In this document: positions 39,175-45,672 of the stretch, piece by piece
Layout of the letters: each line of letters starts with the position of its first letter
Position numbering within the stretch: position 1 is the first letter of the stretch
NCBI GenBank assembly: GCA_017409455.1
Contig: JAFQSS010000021.1
Coordinates: 1 to 45,672 of the forward strand
Length of the DNA: 45,672 bases
Direction of reading: 5' to 3'
DNA from: Clostridia bacterium
GTDB lineage: Bacteria > Bacillota > Clostridia > TANB77 > CAG-508
Notes under the pieces: generated by a model
The model's database searches: none
What the model saw: only the letters and a program-made list of their open reading frames with translations
Told to the model about the DNA's origin: nothing
Made by a program: the position numbers and the translations under genes

Positions 39175-39525
39175 ATGGAACATTGGAGTGTTGAAGATTA
39201 CAAGAATTTTGCAATTGGAAAAATTAGAAAAACTAAATATAGAGCAAATAAAACTTCTGTAGATGGACATACTTTTGATAGTAAAAAAGAAGCGGAATAT
39301 TATTGTGAATTAAAAATGAGATTGCAGGCTAAAGAAATTAATGGTTTTTGTTTACAACCCACATTTATGCTTGCACCAGGATTGAAATATAAAGCTGATT
39401 TTATTGTCTTTAATTCCGATAATTCTTATGAAATCATTGATGTTAAAGGACTTAAAACTAAAGAATATATTGCCAAGAAAAAAGTATTTGAAGATAAATA
39501 TAATATGAAAATAAAAGAAATTTAA
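39175..39525 (+). CDS. DUF1064 phage-type PD-(D/E)XK-like protein
   Basis: 116 residues. RKTKYRANKTSVDGHTFDSKKEAEYYCELKMRLQ (about 14-47) then LKYKADFIV and YEIIDVKGLKTKEYIAKKKVF. The order Glu, then Asp, then (D)xK is the core of a restriction-endonuclease-like fold; this family is common in phage genomes next to replication genes and is proposed to act as a Holliday-junction resolvase-like nuclease. It stands alone here, with its own promoter and a palindrome terminator, so it looks like a stray phage cargo gene on the otherwise minus-strand chromosome. Confidence 0.82.
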   Translation: MEHWSVEDYKNFAIGKIRKTKYRANKTSVDGHTFDSKKEAEYYCELKMRLQAKEINGFCLQPTFMLAPGLKYKADFIVFNSDNSYEIIDVKGLKTKEYIAKKKVFEDKYNMKIKEI

Positions 39526-39533
39526 AAAAACAC

Positions 39534-39555
39534 AAAAAGGGACCAGGTCCCTTTT
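39534..39555. repeat. GGGACC-type palindrome, likely bidirectional terminator (copy 4)
   Basis: AAAAAGGGACC A GGTCCCTTTTT is a perfect 11-bp stem with U-runs on both sides, between convergent genes. Confidence 0.88.
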
Positions 39556-40248
39556 TCACTGTTCTAAAATTTCATTCATCTCTTCTTCTGTAATAAATTC
39601 ATTTCTAACCATTTTTTCAAGAACTTGTCTCTGGCGCTGAGATGCTAAATCTGGATTTTTGGTTGGCGCATATATAGATGGTGCATTTGGAACACCTGCC
39701 ATCATACTACTTTGATATTCATTCATATCTATCGGTTCTTTATCATAATATCCATTAGCAGCTTCTTTAATTCCATAATATCCTCTTCCAAAATAGCTTG
39801 TATTTACATACATTTCTAATATAGTATCTTTATCACAATTTTTCTCTATTTCAAATGCCATAAAAACTTCGGCAATTTTTCTTAATGCTGTTTTCTCTTG
39901 AGTAAAATATACATTTTTAGCTACTTGTTGTGTTATACTACTGCCACCCTCTCTTAATTCAAACGATTTTATATTTGTCCATATAGCTCTAGCAATTCCT
40001 ATATAATCTAATGCACCATGGTCATAAAATCTATGATCTTCTGCTGCTAATACAGCATCTATATAAAAGTCTGGCAAGTCTTCAAATCTAGTATAATTTT
40101 CTTGTGTTCGAAGTTCTTCCACTTTATCTTTTACACTAATTTTATCTAGTGCTTGTTTATACATTGTATATCCTTGATATGTAAGTATGGCTCCTGCAAA
40201 TAATATAACTAATATTATAAATATTATTATTCTTTTTATTACTTTCAT
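39556..40248 (-). CDS. Monofunctional peptidoglycan glycosyltransferase (GT51)
   Basis: 230 residues. One N-terminal span (about 7-25) precedes the GT51 domain with AAEDHRFYDHGALD (catalytic Glu, about 72-85), EGGSSITQQVAKNVYF (about 103-118), LRKIAEVFMAFEIE and NTSYFGRGYYGIKEAANGYY. It polymerises lipid II. No transpeptidase domain follows, unlike class A PBPs. The ribosome site GGTGG favours ATG 40248; a GTG at 40257 is also open. It shares direction with dgkA and the MFS gene (gaps of 21 and 8 bp). Confidence 0.92.
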   Translation of the reverse strand: MKVIKRIIIFIILVILFAGAILTYQGYTMYKQALDKISVKDKVEELRTQENYTRFEDLPDFYIDAVLAAEDHRFYDHGALDYIGIARAIWTNIKSFELREGGSSITQQVAKNVYFTQEKTALRKIAEVFMAFEIEKNCDKDTILEMYVNTSYFGRGYYGIKEAANGYYDKEPIDMNEYQSSMMAGVPNAPSIYAPTKNPDLASQRQRQVLEKMVRNEFITEEEMNEILEQ

Positions 40249-40269
40249 AATTACCACCTAATAATGACT

Positions 40270-40632
40270 TTATATTTTGGGTATAAAAATTAATCCTCCA
40301 ACTATTGCTGCTCCGATAGATACAGCAAGTACAGCAGCTGCTGAAATATCTTTAGCAAGTTTTGCTTTTGGATTTTTTTCAGGGCTTACCATATCAACTA
40401 TTGTTTCTATTGCTGTATTAAATAGTTCTCCACCTATTACTAATGATATAGCAGATGCTATAATACACCATTCTATTAGCTTTAACTTTAAATATACGCC
40501 AAGAGCTATTACAAGTATCATCGCTAATATATGTATTTTCATATTTCTTTCAGTTTTAAATGATGATATAAAACCTTCTATTGCATATTTAAAACTATTA
40601 ATTAATTTTTTACATTCTTGTTTTGGATTCAT
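40270..40632 (-). CDS. dgkA: Diacylglycerol/undecaprenol kinase
   Basis: 120 residues, three spans. The family signature GGELFNTAIETIVDMVSP (about 66-83) is present, with FKTERNMKIHILAMI before it. In Gram-positives this enzyme phosphorylates undecaprenol to recycle the cell-wall carrier, which fits with the transglycosylase gene downstream and shared operon. The start ATG has GGAGGAAAA. Confidence 0.92.
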   Translation of the reverse strand: MNPKQECKKLINSFKYAIEGFISSFKTERNMKIHILAMILVIALGVYLKLKLIEWCIIASAISLVIGGELFNTAIETIVDMVSPEKNPKAKLAKDISAAAVLAVSIGAAIVGGLIFIPKI

Positions 40633-40640
40633 TTTTCCTC

Positions 40641-41927
40641 CTATTTTATAACATGACTATATTTTAAATCTTCATCACTATAGTCGTCAACTTTTAAACC
40701 AACTTTGTCTTTCATATAATATAAAAGTAATATCATAATTGTTGTCGCTATAACTCCTAAAATCATAATTGAATTAGATGCATTTGTTATGCTTAATAGC
40801 CATGAGCCAAATAAGCTTATTGCTATTGTGAAAAGATTATATACTATATTTCTTACAGTTGATAACTTTGTTCTAATTTCTCTATTAGTAAAATTATTTA
40901 AATATCTATATATAAGAACATTGTGTGCACCTTTAACTCCACCTAAAATAACAAATAATGTTATAACTAGTATTGTTTTAAAGTTTGTTGGATTTCCAAC
41001 AGCAAAAAGACCTATTAAAATCAAAAATGAAGTCATTGGTATCCCTAGTACTGATAGTGTTTTATTTCTAAACTTTCTATGTATAAGTCTTTGAAGCCCT
41101 GAACAAATTGCTGCTGCAATTTGAATCATTGCAAAAACTAATCCAAAATATTGTTCTGGTAATTGAATTTGTTCTAAAACTCCTCCTCTAAAAGTCGTTA
41201 AATTATAATTCAAGCCTGTCATTAATCCAAAAAAGATTAATAAACATAGCAATCTTTTAGATGTTATTGCAAACTTCATAGCATCTTTTAATTGTTTAAA
41301 ATATTCTTTTGCCCCTGTTCTAATATCATCATCTTCTTCTATTGGTATTTTTGTGTGTCTAAACCTTGTCGCTACCACTATTGCTATTATATTTCCTATC
41401 AAACATAATATTATAGGTAAATATGGGCTTACTACAAATGCATAACCTGCAATAAGTGAAGTTATCGCATCAATAACATAATACCTGGCAGTTCCTTTTC
41501 CATCTATTCTTGAATATAAACTTCCTCTTTTTTTACCTCTTGGTAAAGAATCATATAAAATATTTGTTTCACATGTTCCTTTTATTACATATCCTATTGC
41601 ATCAATAAAAAATGCAATTAATAATTGTGTATAATTATTTACAAATAATAATATTAATGTAAATACACATAAACAGATATTGGCAAAAACAAGGCTATTT
41701 TTCTTTCCAAATCTATCAACTAATAAACCTAGAGGGATTTGTAATATCAAACATGATGCTGTAAAAAATGCCTCTGATAGTAATATCTGTGATGCTGTGA
41801 AACCTTTTGCTTGTACCAAAAACAAATATATTATTGAATAGTAAAATAACAAATCCCAAGATACCATTTTATATATTGGATATAGACGTGCATTTAGTTT
41901 TTTGTTTTGAATTTCTTTTTTTCTCAT
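40641..41927 (-). CDS. MFS transporter
   Basis: 428 residues, about 12 spans. The loop motif GLLVDRFGKKNSLVF (about 67-81) is the MFS DRxGRR-type signature between spans 2 and 3, and QRLIHRKFRNKTL a matching one in the second half. The substrate is unknown; many such proteins are multidrug exporters. It starts the run MFS, dgkA, transglycosylase with GTGAGGTAAAAT. Confidence 0.88.
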   Translation of the reverse strand: MRKKEIQNKKLNARLYPIYKMVSWDLLFYYSIIYLFLVQAKGFTASQILLSEAFFTASCLILQIPLGLLVDRFGKKNSLVFANICLCVFTLILLFVNNYTQLLIAFFIDAIGYVIKGTCETNILYDSLPRGKKRGSLYSRIDGKGTARYYVIDAITSLIAGYAFVVSPYLPIILCLIGNIIAIVVATRFRHTKIPIEEDDDIRTGAKEYFKQLKDAMKFAITSKRLLCLLIFFGLMTGLNYNLTTFRGGVLEQIQLPEQYFGLVFAMIQIAAAICSGLQRLIHRKFRNKTLSVLGIPMTSFLILIGLFAVGNPTNFKTILVITLFVILGGVKGAHNVLIYRYLNNFTNREIRTKLSTVRNIVYNLFTIAISLFGSWLLSITNASNSIMILGVIATTIMILLLYYMKDKVGLKVDDYSDEDLKYSHVIK

Positions 41928-41946
41928 ATTTTACCTCACAAAACTG

Positions 41947-41999
41947 AAAAAGGGACCGGGTCTATTTTTACGCAAAAAGGGACCTGGTCCCTTTTTACG
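41947..41999. repeat. Two tandem GGGACC-type palindromes (copies 5-6)
   Basis: AAAAAGGGACCGGGTC...TTTTT (41947-41970) and AAAAAGGGACCTGGTCCCTTTTT (41974-41996) are separated by ACGC. The second is a near-perfect 11-bp stem. They lie between the acetate kinase end and the MFS gene and probably terminate the kinase gene. Confidence 0.8.
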
Positions 42000-42001
42000 T
42001 T

Positions 42002-43189
42002 TTATATTAGTCTCTTTGTTTCTCTTGCAATCATAAGTTCTTCATTTGTTGGGACTACATAAACTTTTATTTTTGAATCTGGAGTAGATATTTCTTTTTC
42101 TTCTCCTCTCATGTTATTTGCGTCAACATCTACTTTAACTCCCATGAATTCTAATTTTTCACAGATTCCTTTTCTTATATTTATTTGATTTTCTCCAATA
42201 CCACCTGTAAATACAATATAATCTATTCCGTTCATTGCAACAGCATATTTTGCAATAAATGCTGCAATTTCATATTTGAATTTTTCTATTGCTATACCTG
42301 CTCTTTCGCTTTCTCCATAAGAAGCTAATTCGATTTCTCTAAAGTCTGGTGCCATTCCTGATATTGTTTGTAATCCAGATTTTTTGTTTAATATGCTTTC
42401 AACTTCATCAGCTGATAGATTTTCTTTTTTCATTAAAAATGTTACAACAGATGGATCTAAATCTCCTGAACGAGTAACCATAGGAATTCCTCCAAGTGGT
42501 GTTAATCCCATACTTGTATCTATTGATTTTCCACCTTCTACAGCACATATACTAGAACCTTGTCCTAAGTGGCATGTAACTATTTTCAAATCTTTTATAT
42601 CTTTGTCTACAATTTCTGCCATTCTTCTTGATACATACATATGTGAAGTACCATGTGCTCCATATTTTCTTATTCCATATTTTTTGTAATATTCATATGG
42701 AATTGGGTAAATATATTTTTCTTTTGGCATTGTTTGATGGAATGTTGTATCAAATACACCAACCATTGGTTTTCCTGGCATTACTTTTTTACATGCTTCT
42801 ATTCCTATTATTCCAGCAGGGTTGTGTAATGGTGCCAAATCAATGCATTCTCTTAATACATCTACAACATAATCTGTTATTACTACAGATTCTTTAATTT
42901 TTTCTCCACCATTTAGTAATCTATGTCCGATTGCAGATATTTCATCTAAACTGTCAATTACTTTATATTCTGGGTTTGTTAATTGTTTTAATGTAAAGTC
43001 TACAGCTTCTTCATGTGTTTTTGCTGGGTGTTTGATTTCTATTTTTTGTCCATTTACTTTATGTGTTATAAATGCTTCTTCTTCTCCGATTCTTTCATAT
43101 TTTCCAGAAGCTAATACTTCTTCATTCTCCATGTTTATTAATTGATATTTTAGTGATGAACTACCACAATTTAATACTAATATTTTCAT
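42002..43189 (-). CDS. ackA2: Acetate kinase paralogue with altered acyl pocket
   Basis: 395 residues. The ASKHA fold is intact: Asn7, Arg90 (GHRLLNGG), Asp147 (VFDTTF), His179 (GAHGTSH), Arg240 (TRSGDLDP) and the C-terminal NEELMIARET. By comparison with Methanosarcina AckA, the pocket residue Phe179 is Ala178 and Val93 is Leu92. VHGG becomes LNGG and MGTR becomes MVTR. The neighbour (43248) keeps all canonical residues. It may therefore act on an acyl group larger than acetate, or be less active. GGAGGATTAA ribosome site; it follows the first kinase after a palindrome. Confidence 0.88.
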   Translation of the reverse strand: MKILVLNCGSSSLKYQLINMENEEVLASGKYERIGEEEAFITHKVNGQKIEIKHPAKTHEEAVDFTLKQLTNPEYKVIDSLDEISAIGHRLLNGGEKIKESVVITDYVVDVLRECIDLAPLHNPAGIIGIEACKKVMPGKPMVGVFDTTFHQTMPKEKYIYPIPYEYYKKYGIRKYGAHGTSHMYVSRRMAEIVDKDIKDLKIVTCHLGQGSSICAVEGGKSIDTSMGLTPLGGIPMVTRSGDLDPSVVTFLMKKENLSADEVESILNKKSGLQTISGMAPDFREIELASYGESERAGIAIEKFKYEIAAFIAKYAVAMNGIDYIVFTGGIGENQINIRKGICEKLEFMGVKVDVDANNMRGEEKEISTPDSKIKVYVVPTNEELMIARETKRLI

Positions 43190-43209
43190 TTTTAATCCTC
43201 CTTAAATTT

Positions 43210-43248
43210 GGGGACGGTCCTTTTCTTCGCGAATTTTGGGACAGTCCT
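43210..43248. repeat. GGGACGGTCC-type palindrome (copy 7) between the two kinases
   Basis: GGGGACGGTCCTTTTCTTCG, then CGAATTTTGGGACAGTCCTT. Nearly identical, in inverted orientation, to 24196-24238. It lies right at the stop of the first kinase. Confidence 0.7.
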
Positions 43249-44441
43249 TAAGCTTTTACTATCTTTTCTGTTTCTTTTGCTATCATAAGTTCCTCATTTG
43301 TAGGAACAACAAAAACTTTAACTTTTGATTCAGGTGTAGATATTTGTGCTTCTTCTCCTTTAACCAGATTTTGTTTACCTGAAATTTCAACTCCAAATAC
43401 GCCTAATAGATTACAAATCTCGCCTCTGCTAAATGGCGATTTTTCTCCAACTCCGGCTGTGAAAGTAAGTACATCTATTCCTCCCATTGCAACGGCACAT
43501 TTTGCAATGTATCCTGCAATTGCGTAATGATAAGCATCTAATGCAAGTTTAGCTTTTCTTCCACCAGCTAATGCTTCTGCTTCAATGTCTCTAAAATCTA
43601 TTGATACTGTTGATATTCCAAAAACTCCAGATTCTTTATTTAGAAGATTTTCTGTTTCTTCTGCACTTAATCCTTCTTTTTTCATTAAATATGTAACAAC
43701 TGATGGATCTAAATCTCCCGAACGAGTTCCCATAGGAATTCCTCCTAAAGGAGTTAATCCCATGCTTGTTTCTACTGATTTACCATCTTTAATTGCACAT
43801 ATACTTGCTCCTTGCCCTAAATGGCAATTCACTATTTTTAAATCTTTTATATCTTTATTTAGAATCTCTGCAACTCTATTTGCCACATATTGATGAGATG
43901 TTCCATGAAATCCGTATTTTCTTATTCCATATTTTTCATAATACTCATATGGTATTGTATATGTATATTTTTCTGCAGAAATTGTTTGATGAAATGCTGT
44001 ATCAAATACTACTACCATTGGTTTCCCTGGAATTACTTTTTTACATGCTTCAATTCCTAAAATTGCTGCTGGATTGTGCAATGGCGCTAATATAGCATTA
44101 TCACTAATCTCTTTTATCACTTCATCTGTAACTAATACTGCATCTTTAAAACGTTCTCCTCCATGTACTACTCTGTGTCCAATCGCATCAAGTTCATCTA
44201 GCGATTTGAATATTCCATAACTATCACTTGTTAATCTTCCCATTACAAATTCAATTGCTCTTTCGTGATTTCTTGCAGGATGCTCAAATTTATGTTTTTC
44301 CCCATGTACCTTATGTGTTAAAAATGCTTGTTCTTGACCAATTCTTTCATAATATCCTTTTACAAGCATTTCTCCTGTTTCAGTATCTATTACTTGATAT
44401 TTTAGTGATGAACTTCCCGAATTAAGTACTAATATCTTCAT
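43248..44441 (-). CDS. ackA1: Acetate kinase, canonical
   Basis: 397 residues with the full active-site set: Asn7, Arg90 and Val92 (GHRVVHGGE), Asp147 (VFDTAF), Phe178-His179 (GFHGTSH), Arg240 (GTRSGDLDP) and NEELMIAKET at the end. It transfers phosphate from acetyl phosphate to ADP, making ATP and acetate. It is adjacent to pta, which supplies acetyl phosphate, so the two make the fermentative acetate pathway. The GGAGATATT ribosome site is standard. The close second kinase probably arose by duplication. Confidence 0.96.
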   Translation of the reverse strand: MKILVLNSGSSSLKYQVIDTETGEMLVKGYYERIGQEQAFLTHKVHGEKHKFEHPARNHERAIEFVMGRLTSDSYGIFKSLDELDAIGHRVVHGGERFKDAVLVTDEVIKEISDNAILAPLHNPAAILGIEACKKVIPGKPMVVVFDTAFHQTISAEKYTYTIPYEYYEKYGIRKYGFHGTSHQYVANRVAEILNKDIKDLKIVNCHLGQGASICAIKDGKSVETSMGLTPLGGIPMGTRSGDLDPSVVTYLMKKEGLSAEETENLLNKESGVFGISTVSIDFRDIEAEALAGGRKAKLALDAYHYAIAGYIAKCAVAMGGIDVLTFTAGVGEKSPFSRGEICNLLGVFGVEISGKQNLVKGEEAQISTPESKVKVFVVPTNEELMIAKETEKIVKA

Positions 44442-44461
44442 AAATATCTCCTTTCATGTTT

Positions 44462-45460
44462 TTATTTTCCTTGAGCTTGAACTGCTGTAATTGCTACAAC
44501 TCCAGCGACATCTTTACTGCTACATCCTCTAGATAAGTCGTTTACAGGCTTAGCAATTCCTTGACAAAGAGGTCCGTAGGCTTCTGCTTTTGCCAATCTT
44601 TGAACTAGTTTATATCCTATATTTCCAGCTCCAAGGTCTGGAAATACTAAAACATTTGCATTTCCTGCTACTGGACTTCCTTTGGCTTTTGATGCAGCAA
44701 CTTCTGGAATTATAGCAGCATCAAGCTGTAACTCACCATCAACTAATAATTCTGGCGCCTTTTCTTTTACAAGTTTAGTAGCTTCTATAATTTTTTCTGT
44801 TGAGGCTGAATGTGCACTACCATATGTAGAATATGATAACATTGCAACTTTTGCTTGTTGTCCTACTAATTGTTCAAAACTTTTACTTGATGATATTGCA
44901 ATTTCAGAAAGCGCTTCTGAATTTGGTTCTTCATTTAATCCGCTATCTGCAAATACGAATGTTCCATTTGCTCCATATTCACAATTTGGAACTACCATTA
45001 CAAAAAATGCTGATACTAATTTTGTTCCAGGAGCAGTTCTTAATATTTGTAAAGCAGGTCTTAATGTATCTGATGTTGAATGTGCCGCACCTGATACTAA
45101 ACCATCTGCTTCATTTAATTTTACCATCATCATCCCATAATAAACCGGATCTAATATTAATTGATGTGCTTGTTCTTCTGTCATTCCTTTTGCTTTTCTT
45201 AATTCATATAATGTGTTTGCATACTCATTAATTTTGTCTGATTTTAAAGGATCAACTATTTTTGTATCTCCTATATCTATGCCTTTTTCTCTTGCAATTT
45301 GTCTTACTTCTTGTTCATTTCCAACTAGTATTACTTTTGCATATCCTTCATTTTTTACCATTTCAGCTGCTTCTAATATTCTTAAATCTGTTGCTTCTGG
45401 TAATACTATTGTTTTAATTTCTTGTCTTGCTCGTTCTTTAATTTGGTCTATAAATGACAT
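44462..45460 (-). CDS. pta: Phosphate acetyltransferase
   Basis: 332 residues, the short single-domain Pta. Key stretches: VLPEATDLRILEAAEMV (start), DGLVSGAAHSTSDTLRPALQI (about 130-150), FADSGLNEEPNSEALSEIAISSSK, VAGNANVLVFPDLGAGNIGYKLVQRL (about 263-288) and CSSKDVAGVVAI. It makes acetyl phosphate from acetyl-CoA. It is first in the pta-ackA1-ackA2 order, with 20 bp before ackA1. AGGAGGGAAAAAG precedes the ATG. Confidence 0.96.
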   Translation of the reverse strand: MSFIDQIKERARQEIKTIVLPEATDLRILEAAEMVKNEGYAKVILVGNEQEVRQIAREKGIDIGDTKIVDPLKSDKINEYANTLYELRKAKGMTEEQAHQLILDPVYYGMMMVKLNEADGLVSGAAHSTSDTLRPALQILRTAPGTKLVSAFFVMVVPNCEYGANGTFVFADSGLNEEPNSEALSEIAISSSKSFEQLVGQQAKVAMLSYSTYGSAHSASTEKIIEATKLVKEKAPELLVDGELQLDAAIIPEVAASKAKGSPVAGNANVLVFPDLGAGNIGYKLVQRLAKAEAYGPLCQGIAKPVNDLSRGCSSKDVAGVVAITAVQAQGK

Positions 45461-45531
45461 CTTTTTCCCTCCTTAAAATTTTTCACATTTACTATATCAT
45501 ATCGTTTTAAAAAAGACAATATAAAAAGCTA

Positions 45532-45565
45532 AAAAATCCCTATACTTTAATGTATACGGATTTTT
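45532..45565 (-). terminator. Terminator of the Met/Asn-rich gene
   Basis: On the minus strand AAAAATCC and GGATTTTT with further pairs (TATAC/GTATA) form a stem followed by UUUUUU. It lies just past the stop at 45574. Confidence 0.6.
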
Positions 45566-45573
45566 ATGTATAT

Positions 45574-45672
45574 TTAAAAATCAGAACTTCCAGGGTAATA
45601 TCTGTTACTCATCATACTAGGATTCATCATCTGAGAATTCATCATAGGATTCATCATAGAATTATTCATCAT
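45574..45672 (-). CDS. Met/Asn-rich repeat protein, C-terminal part (cut by window end)
   Basis: 32 residues remain: repeats of the form MMN(P/S) (MMNNSMMNPMMNSQMMN) and a tail SNRYYPGSSDF. The 5' part lies beyond the window. Methionine-rich tails occur in copper-handling and spore-coat proteins; neither is shown here. It stays open across the edge in this frame and is followed by a terminator. Confidence 0.55.
   Translation of the reverse strand: MMNNSMMNPMMNSQMMNPSMMSNRYYPGSSDF

Noticed and set aside
1-45672. tRNA or rRNA genes
   Set aside because: I saw no T-loop plus acceptor-stem arrangement or rRNA signature on either strand; only a dedicated search would exclude a divergent tRNA.

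Overview
The window is low-GC, mostly unidirectional chromosome from an endospore-forming Firmicutes, probably a fermentative gut-type Clostridia. The signs are very AT-rich coding, strong AGGAGG ribosome sites with frequent TTG/GTG starts, a dipicolinate synthase B gene, a Spo0A-type DNA-binding protein, and a Pta/acetate-kinase block. Nearly all housekeeping genes from 7 kb to the right end lie on the minus strand.

Region 1 (641-5910) is the most striking part: a compact, apparently complete filamentous-phage (inovirus) prophage of about 5.25 kb. It carries a Cro/CI-type repressor with palindromic operators, a small ssDNA-binding-like protein, a 64-residue major coat protein, small membrane coat proteins, a pIII-like adsorption protein, a pVI-like protein, a Zot/pI assembly ATPase, a hairpin-rich candidate origin, a Rep_trans-like initiator and a ribbon-helix-helix protein. 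It encodes no integrase and no secretin. A perfect 22-bp direct repeat bounds it. The reconstructed empty site has two 11-bp inverted arms around a 6-bp centre, which is the architecture of a XerC/XerD dif site. A tyrosine recombinase gene lies 9 kb away, and the strand bias of the right side fits a terminus here.

Region 2 (5.9-13.2 kb) is accessory. It holds an AT-rich gene-free stretch with three degenerate repeats, an orphan ORF, an ABC-2 exporter, a Spo0A-like regulator with a degenerate receiver, a secreted protein of atypical composition, an ECF sigma/anti-sigma pair and a secreted protein with a caspase-like His/Cys arrangement. A shared promoter-like element (GTTACA, 16-17 bp, TAnCTT) precedes the exporter, the Spo0A-like gene and the caspase-like gene.

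Region 3 (13.2-29 kb) is core metabolism and transport: a ferritin-like/VIT1 iron protein, a transaldolase-like aldolase, Xer, dipicolinate synthase B, hemolysin III, HisS, an orphan AbiEi antitoxin with two operator-like palindromes, an SsuABC-type ABC transporter, MgtE, TyrS and a TVP38-type membrane protein. Single-gene islands of clearly higher GC (10384, 21624, 27870, 29619) interrupt it. Most have their own sigma-A promoter, a hairpin leader and a terminator. A WHH-type nuclease toxin lies among them.

Region 4 (29-45.7 kb) holds a copper pump and chaperone, envelope enzymes (VanY-type peptidase, NlpC/P60-like, a frameshifted DUF1287 gene, GT51 transglycosylase, DgkA), an intact ISLre2-type insertion with 9-bp target duplications, an acyl-CoA synthetase, an MFS transporter, and pta with two tandem acetate kinases. 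The second kinase has altered acyl-pocket residues. Dispersed GGGACC-type palindromes punctuate this part.
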